A stretch of DNA of 11,362 bases from Nitriliruptoraceae bacterium (GTDB lineage Bacteria > Actinomycetota > Nitriliruptoria > Nitriliruptorales > Nitriliruptoraceae): positions 1 to 11,362 of the forward strand of contig PWEU01000276.1 of NCBI GenBank assembly GCA_003554005.1, in the 5' to 3' direction. Below, one piece after another: positions 6,001 through 11,362 of this stretch; the first letter of the stretch is position 1, and each line of letters starts with the position of its first letter. The notes under the pieces were generated by a model. It was not told the origin of the DNA. It saw only the letters and a program-made list of their open reading frames with translations, and ran no database searches. Position numbers and translations under genes: made by a program.

Positions 6001-6939
6001 TCAGCGGTCCTCGGGGCGGGGTGGCGGTGGCGGTGCGGGGCGGGGTGGCGGTGGCGTTGCGGGGTCGGCTGCGGGGTCGGGTGCGGGGCGCTGGAACCCG
6101 AGTGCCCGCCAGAAGGGAGGGGGGATGTTCCGGACCAGGCGGGTCAGATCCTGGAGGATCGCGGGGTAGGTCTGGGCGACACCCGCCAGGCTGCGGTCCC
6201 GGTGGGTCGGCTCGCCCGACAGGACCAGCAGGTCGTCGCTGAGCTCGATACCGCGAGCACCGTACTCCGCGGCCAGCAGCTCCTGCAGGCCCGCATCGAG
6301 CAGGGTGACGACCAGTGCGCGATCACGGCCCTCGACGCGGAACCGGCGGTTGAAGGACTCCGACTCCAGCTGCTGGCCGCTGCGGGTCAGCCCCACGCGA
6401 CCGAGCGCCGACTCCGGCAGGATCGACACCGCGCGGTGGGTGTGCACCGGGAGCTGGCACATCGCCACCAACTCGGTGCGTCGGTCGTAGGTTCGGCGGG
6501 CGTGCCGCCCCCGGGACCGCTGGGTACGGCGACGCTCGTGGAACCACACGAAGCAGGCCACCTGGCAACGCACGGTGGTGCCGGAGATCTCCACCTCTGC
6601 AGGGCCGCCGACCGCCGACTCGACGCCGTAGCGGCGGTCGCCACGCGGGGTGGCCTCGAACCGGCTGACCAGCTGGTTGGCGTGGACCCCGCAGGGCCAG
6701 GCCTGGAGGTGCCAGCCATCGTGCCGCTCGACGAAGCGGTTGAGGGCGTCGCGCAGCTCCCGGCGCTGGTGCCGCTGGAGGGTCCAGGCGATGGCCATCG
6801 CCACGCCGAAGAGGCCCACCATCAGCCCGGGCAGCCACGAGCCATCGTCGCCACCGGTCACGGCGAGGAGGAGGTGGGTCGCACGGTCGAGCAGGGCGAC
6901 GGACCCGGCTTCGACGGCGCCGGACACCGGGGGTGCCAT
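6001..6939 (-). CDS. Membrane protein, DUF3137-like, upstream of LemA
   Basis: This 312-residue protein has one clear membrane helix at about 36-54 (WLPGLMVGLFGVAMAIAW), then a basic stretch, a soluble domain, and a Pro-rich tail (about 285-309). In the soluble part ESFNRRFRVEGRDRALVVTLL (194-214), followed by LQELLAAEYG and IELSDDLLVLSG, resembles the core of DUF3137 and related actinobacterial proteins that sit beside LemA. I assign the family by motif, without an alignment. No catalytic residues are evident. ATG 6939 has a strong Shine-Dalgarno, GGAGG, 8-9 bases upstream. The tail is encoded by a G/C repeat. The protein probably works with LemA at the membrane, but its function is unknown. 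Confidence 0.7.
   Translation of the reverse strand: MAPPVSGAVEAGSVALLDRATHLLLAVTGGDDGSWLPGLMVGLFGVAMAIAWTLQRHQRRELRDALNRFVERHDGWHLQAWPCGVHANQLVSRFEATPRGDRRYGVESAVGGPAEVEISGTTVRCQVACFVWFHERRRTQRSRGRHARRTYDRRTELVAMCQLPVHTHRAVSILPESALGRVGLTRSGQQLESESFNRRFRVEGRDRALVVTLLDAGLQELLAAEYGARGIELSDDLLVLSGEPTHRDRSLAGVAQTYPAILQDLTRLVRNIPPPFWRALGFQRPAPDPAADPATPPPPRPAPPPPPRPEDR
6013..6060. repeat. 24-bp direct repeat, G-rich (possible G-quadruplex)
   Basis: Two adjacent 24-base units (6013-6036 and 6037-6060) differ at a single base. Each starts with GGGGCGGGG and continues GTGG/CGG. On the plus strand the block has four runs of four G within about 33 bases, enough for an intramolecular quadruplex. It encodes the Pro-rich C-terminus of the DUF3137-like protein on the minus strand. 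Related shorter G-rich units continue to about 6090. Confidence 0.75.
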
Positions 6940-6990
6940 GGGGCCGACCTCCTCGGGGACGATCGTGGACCGGGTGCCGTTGCGGGCCCG

Positions 6991-6996
6991 ACCCTA
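6991..6996 (-). promoter_or_regulatory. Possible -10 element for the DUF3137-lemA operon
   Basis: On the minus strand these bases read TAGGGT (TANNNT). RNA would start near 6984, leaving a leader of about 45 bases that includes the strong Shine-Dalgarno. No good -35 is visible. It faces away from the rpoZ candidate promoter about 30 bases to the right. Confidence 0.35.
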
Positions 6997-7025
6997 GCTC
7001 CTGGCACCCGATGAGAGCTGCGCGC

Positions 7026-7031
7026 TACCCT
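7026..7031 (+). promoter_or_regulatory. Possible -10 element for rpoZ-coaBC
   Basis: TACCCT fits TANNNT, and its context (GC before the hexamer) resembles the metK candidate. RNA would start near 7038, giving a leader of roughly 90 bases before the rpoZ coding region. The -35 region is not recognisable. Confidence 0.4.
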
Positions 7032-7150
7032 CATCCCAGGCTCGCCACGTCGCGGGTTCGACACCACGCGCCCGAGCGGCGCTCCAGCGGCCGCGGGTCG
7101 CCCGCGCGGCCCCCACGGAAGGCACCATCATCGCACGCATCGACGACCTC

Positions 7151-7408
7151 ATGGACAAGGTTGAGTCCCGGTTCCACCTGGTGCACCTGTCCGCCAAGCG
7201 CGCCCGTGAGATCAACGGGTACTTCGCGCAGCTCGGTGAGGGCATGGGGGCCTTCGTCCCGCCGCTGCTGACCCCCGACACCAACAAGCCGCTGTCGATC
7301 GCGCTGGAGGAGATCGCGCAGGGGAAGGTCGAGGTCGCCCGGGAGACCACGCCGGTCGATGGTCCCCTGACCGTCGTCGAGGACGCTGGCGGCGACGAGC
7401 CGGCCTGA
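7151..7408 (+). CDS. rpoZ: RNA polymerase omega subunit (N-terminus uncertain)
   Basis: The omega subunit helps assemble RNA polymerase by folding round the C-terminus of beta-prime. Conserved elements are KVESRFHLVHLSAKRAREINGYF (3-25), QLGEGMGAFVPPLL and KPLSIALEEIAQGKVEV (46-62). From ATG 7151 it has 85 residues, a few short at the front. The frame continues upstream as ARIDDL, which aligns with the conserved ID(D/E)LL(D/E)(K/R)V of relatives. Yet no ATG, GTG or TTG occurs in frame back to the stop at 6995. A Shine-Dalgarno, GGAAGG (7117-7122), lies 4 and 7 bases before two ATC codons (7127, 7130), while ATG 7151 has none. I give the canonical codon, but the true start may be an ATC. coaBC follows after 2 bases. 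Confidence 0.85.
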   Translation: MDKVESRFHLVHLSAKRAREINGYFAQLGEGMGAFVPPLLTPDTNKPLSIALEEIAQGKVEVARETTPVDGPLTVVEDAGGDEPA

Positions 7409-7410
7409 GG

Positions 7411-8790
7411 ATGGCCGACCCCACGGCCGCTCCCTCACCGGCGGCTGACCCGCTGGAGGGCAGGCGCGTCCTGGTCGGGGTCTCCGGTGGCATCGCGGCC
7501 TACAAGGCGGCGCTCCTGGTCCGCCTCCTGCAGCGTGCCGGCGCTGAGGTCGACGTCGTCCTGACCCGCGGGGGCGCCCGGTTCGTCGGCGCCGCCACCT
7601 TCGAGGGCCTCACCGGACGTGCCGTGCGGCAGGAGGTCTGGGAGGACATCGCCGGCGAGACCCACGTGGCGCTCGGCCGTGGGGCCGACGCGGTCGTGGT
7701 CTACCCCGCGACCGCCCACACCCTCGCCAAGTTGGCGACCGGGTTGGCCGACGACCTGTTGACCACCACCCTGCTGGCCGCCACCTGCCCACTGGTCCTG
7801 GCTCCGGCCATGCACACCGAGATGTGGGAGCACCCGGCGACCCGGCACAACGCGGCGATCCTGCGGGACCGGGGCGCGACCATCGTCGGTCCCGACGACG
7901 GCCTGCTGATGGGTGGCGACAGCGGCCCTGGTCGGTTGGTCGCACCGGAGGTGGTGCTGGCGGCCGTGCGCGAGGCGCTGGGTCCGGGCACCGCGGATCC
8001 CGGTGTGGACGCGCACCAGCCCGTCGCTACCGAGGCGCCACGCGCAGGTGACCTGCTCGGTACCCGCGTGCTGATCACCGCTGGCGGAACCCGGGAGCCG
8101 GTCGACCCCGTGCGCTACCTCGGCAACCGCTCCAGTGGGCGCATGGGCTTCGCGCTCGCCGCCGCCGCCCGGGACCGGGGGGCGGAGGGGACCCTGGTCG
8201 CCGGCCCGACCGAGCTCGCGACCCCCGAGGGGGTGACGCGGCAGGACGTCACCACCGCGCTCGAGATGCACGCCGCGGTGTTCGAGCCCCTCGCCGCCGC
8301 CGACGTCGTCATCAAGGCCGCCGCCGTCGCCGACTTCCGACCCGGTTCGCCGGCGACCTCCAAGCTGAAGAAGGAGCGCGGCGTCCCCACGATCGAGCTC
8401 ACCCCCAACCCCGACATCCTCGCCGAGCTCGGTGCCGCGCGGACCGGCGATCCCCCCGTGCTGGTCGGGTTCGCCGCCGAGACCGACCAGGTCGAGGCGG
8501 GCGGCCGGGCCAAGCTGGAGCGCAAGAGGGCCGACCTGCTGGTGGTCAACGACGTCTCGGGGGAGGACGCCGGGTTCGAGGTCGACACCAACCGGGTCGT
8601 GATCCTCGACCGGGCCGGCGGCCGGCTCGAGGTACCGCTGGCCGACAAGCGAACGGTGGCGGAGCGGGTGCTCGACCGGGTGGTCGCGTGGCGGGCGGCC
8701 GCCGGTACGGACACCTCGGCGGCGACCCCCACCGCCCGGGGCGCCGGGACGGCCGCCGCCCCCGTCGGGACGGTCACCGACGCTCGCTAG
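7411..8790 (+). CDS. coaBC: Bifunctional phosphopantothenoylcysteine decarboxylase / phosphopantothenate-cysteine ligase
   Basis: This 459-residue fusion carries out two steps of coenzyme A synthesis: ligation of cysteine to 4'-phosphopantothenate (CoaB) and decarboxylation to phosphopantetheine (CoaC, FMN-dependent). The CoaC half shows GVSGGIAAYKA (23-33), H85 in THVALGRGAD and PAMHTEMW (132-139), where many bacteria have PxMNxxMW. GGDSGPGRL (168-176) lacks the Cys found in E. coli. The CoaB half, from about 215, shows ITAGGTREPVDPVRYLGNRSSG with N239, AAAVADFRP (303-311), KLKKE (318-322), TPNPDIL (331-337) and GFAAET (353-358). It starts 2 bases after rpoZ, with only a close TGAGG before the ATG, so coupling is likely. 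Its TAG stop forms part of the possible metK -10. Confidence 0.95.
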   Translation: MADPTAAPSPAADPLEGRRVLVGVSGGIAAYKAALLVRLLQRAGAEVDVVLTRGGARFVGAATFEGLTGRAVRQEVWEDIAGETHVALGRGADAVVVYPATAHTLAKLATGLADDLLTTTLLAATCPLVLAPAMHTEMWEHPATRHNAAILRDRGATIVGPDDGLLMGGDSGPGRLVAPEVVLAAVREALGPGTADPGVDAHQPVATEAPRAGDLLGTRVLITAGGTREPVDPVRYLGNRSSGRMGFALAAAARDRGAEGTLVAGPTELATPEGVTRQDVTTALEMHAAVFEPLAAADVVIKAAAVADFRPGSPATSKLKKERGVPTIELTPNPDILAELGAARTGDPPVLVGFAAETDQVEAGGRAKLERKRADLLVVNDVSGEDAGFEVDTNRVVILDRAGGRLEVPLADKRTVAERVLDRVVAWRAAAGTDTSAATPTARGAGTAAAPVGTVTDAR

Positions 8791-8793
8791 TCT
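8788..8793 (+). promoter_or_regulatory. Possible -10 element for metK, overlapping the coaBC stop
   Basis: TAGTCT begins with the TAG stop codon of coaBC. A weak -35, TCGGGA (8765-8770), lies 17 bases upstream inside coaBC. RNA would begin near 8800, about 40 bases before the metK GTG. That leader is too short for a known SAM riboswitch. Confidence 0.4.
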
Positions 8794-8838
8794 CTGCGCC
8801 GGTCCGACCGACCCATCGATGTCCCCGAGGAGCTCGCC

Positions 8839-10020
<1,182 letters not shown>

Positions 10021-10025
10021 GCGCG

Positions 10026-11362
10026 GTGGCCGGGTCCCCGCGCGTCGCCCAGGTCGTCGTCGAGGTCGCGCCCTTCCACCTCGACCATCCCTTCGACTAC
10101 CTCGTGCCCGACGACCTCGAGGTGGAGGTCGGCCAGCGGGTCCAGATCGTGTTCTCCGGTCGTCGGGTCCGCGGGCTGGTGGTCGGTACCGCCGCCACCA
10201 GCGAGGTGGAGCCCACCCGGCTCCGGCCCATCGCTCGGGTGCTGGGTCCCCATCGGTGGGTGCGGCCCGACGAGCTCGACGTGCTGCGCTGGGCCGCCGC
10301 CAGGTTCGGTGCCCCCCTGGCCGACGTGCTCCGGCACGCCCTGCCGAACCGCACCGTCGACGTGGAGCGCCGCGCCGCCGAGGCCGGCTGGTTCCCCCCG
10401 CAGGTGGCGGTGCGGCCCCGCTCCGACCCCGCGCCGGACCCCCGGCCTCTCGCCGACGCCTGGCGGGCCTACGGCCCCGGGGGCGGCTCATTGCGCGACG
10501 CGGTGGCGGCCGGCGCCGGCTCGTTCCTGTGGCGTCCGCTGCCCGGCGAGGACGTCGCCGCCCGGCTCGCGGAGCTCACCCAGCTGTGCCTGGCCCACGA
10601 CCGAGACGTGCTCCTGCTGGTGCCCGACCCGGGGTCGCCGACCGCCGATGCGGTGCTGACCTCGGCCGGCGACCTGGCCGTCGACCTGCGCGGTGGTCCC
10701 GCGCCCCGCACCGTGTACCGGCGCTGGCTCCTGGCCCGCACGGGTCAGGCCCGGGTCGTGGTCGGTGAGCGCGGGGCCGCCTTCGTGCCCCTGGAGCGTC
10801 TCGGGCTCGCGGTGGTCCTCGACGAGGCCAACCCGGCCTACAAGGAGCGGCGCAGCCCCCGCCATCACGCCCGGGAGGTCGCCCTGGAGCGGGCACGGCG
10901 GGCCGGCGGGGTCGGCCTGCTGGTGGGCACCGTGCCCTCGGCCGTGGCGTGGCGGTTGCTGCGGGAACGTCGCCTCCCCCCGGTGGTCCCCGACCGCGAG
11001 GCCGAGCGTCGGGCCCGACCCCAGGTGCGGATCGTGACCGGCCACGACCAGCCCCGGGCCCGGTTGCTCCGGGAGTCCACCGCGGCGCTGCGGGCGGCGA
11101 CCCGGGCGGGCTCCTACGGCGTCGTCCTGGCCGCGCGGCGCGGGGAGGGCCGGGCGCTGGTCTGCCGCGACTGCGGTGAGCGGCTGACCTGCCCGGTCTG
11201 CGCCTCCAGCCTCTCCTCCGACGGCGGTGTCGGGACGGTCTGCGAGGGCTGCGGTGACCGGCGCGCGCGCCGATCGCCCTGCCGGGCCTGCCGGGGCCTC
11301 GAGGTGGTCCCGCTGGCGGCCGGTGCCCAGCGGCTCGGCGCGGAGCTGCGCCGCGGCAGCGA
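10026..11362 (+). CDS. priA: Primosomal protein N' (PriA), helicase-deficient actinobacterial type; 3' end outside window
   Basis: An open frame runs from GTG 10026 to the end of the window (445 codons); the full protein is usually 650-750 residues. The N-terminus, ARVAQ-type leading to FDYLVPDDLEVEVGQRVQIVF and RRVRGLVVG, is the PriA 3'-DNA-binding domain. Middle motifs remain recognisable but degenerate: ERGAAFVPLERLGLAVVLDEANPAYKE, where active PriA has DEEH and SYKQ, and no GxTGSGKT Walker A is seen (LLVPDPGSPTADAV stands there). Two zinc sites are intact, with eight Cys in four CxxC pairs between about 11163 and 11294. Actinobacterial PriA is known to have lost its helicase motifs and probably acts as a scaffold for replication restart. 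The gene lacks a Shine-Dalgarno and follows metK by 5 bases, suggesting coupling. Confidence 0.9.
   Translation, partial: MAGSPRVAQVVVEVAPFHLDHPFDYLVPDDLEVEVGQRVQIVFSGRRVRGLVVGTAATSEVEPTRLRPIARVLGPHRWVRPDELDVLRWAAARFGAPLADVLRHALPNRTVDVERRAAEAGWFPPQVAVRPRSDPAPDPRPLADAWRAYGPGGGSLRDAVAAGAGSFLWRPLPGEDVAARLAELTQLCLAHDRDVLLLVPDPGSPTADAVLTSAGDLAVDLRGGPAPRTVYRRWLLARTGQARVVVGERGAAFVPLERLGLAVVLDEANPAYKERRSPRHHAREVALERARRAGGVGLLVGTVPSAVAWRLLRERRLPPVVPDREAERRARPQVRIVTGHDQPRARLLRESTAALRAATRAGSYGVVLAARRGEGRALVCRDCGERLTCPVCASSLSSDGGVGTVCEGCGDRRARRSPCRACRGLEVVPLAAGAQRLGAELRRGS

Noticed and set aside
4932..6242. 436-codon plus-strand frame across gmk and the lemA-type gene
   Set aside because: It runs out of frame with gmk and antisense to LemA and the DUF3137-like gene, with no recognisable domain.
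8791..8838. SAM riboswitch before metK
   Set aside because: Only about 40-48 bases separate coaBC from metK, too short for the known classical SAM-I or SAM-IV folds, and no characteristic core was seen.

Overview
This looks like chromosomal DNA from a high-GC actinobacterium, possibly a deep-branching lineage. The evidence is the strong G/C bias at third codon positions, a gene for mIHF (an actinobacterial nucleoid protein), a PriA without helicase motifs (typical of Actinobacteria), and the gene string mihF-gmk-rpoZ-coaBC-metK-priA, known from Mycobacterium and relatives. The species cannot be named from the sequence.

Layout, left to right. (1) 1-861: the 3' end of dnaE, with a perfect palindromic terminator just after its stop. 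(2) 862-2817: an SOS-type unit. A strong promoter (TTGACA-17-TATGTT) has a perfect actinobacterial LexA box across its -10 and drives a DUF222/HNH endonuclease (13E12 family). The predicted RNA start falls at the ATG, so the mRNA is probably leaderless. The protein opens with eight perfect Ala-Leu-Glu repeats. (3) 2818-2972: a 20-bp perfect inverted repeat separates this gene from the convergent pyrE. (4) 2973-4348, minus strand: a two-gene pyrimidine/nucleotide unit, a NT5C-type HAD 5'-nucleotidase followed by pyrE with a GTGA overlap. (5) 4491-5425: mihF-gmk, also joined by a GTGA overlap. (6) 5433-6939, minus strand: a membrane module (DUF3137-like protein plus LemA) that splits the conserved string between gmk and rpoZ. 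(7) 7151-11362: rpoZ, coaBC, metK and the 5' part of priA, tightly packed.

Most genes are core housekeeping: replication, UMP and GMP synthesis, RNA polymerase omega, coenzyme A and S-adenosylmethionine. No CRISPR, tRNA, rRNA, insertion sequence or riboswitch was seen. I did not find a wholly new system. The points most worth checking are a His-to-Pro change in the catalytic GHPDK motif of MetK, the absence of a normal start codon where rpoZ should begin, the leaderless SOS promoter of the HNH gene with its in-frame repeat, and the LemA/DUF3137 insertion.
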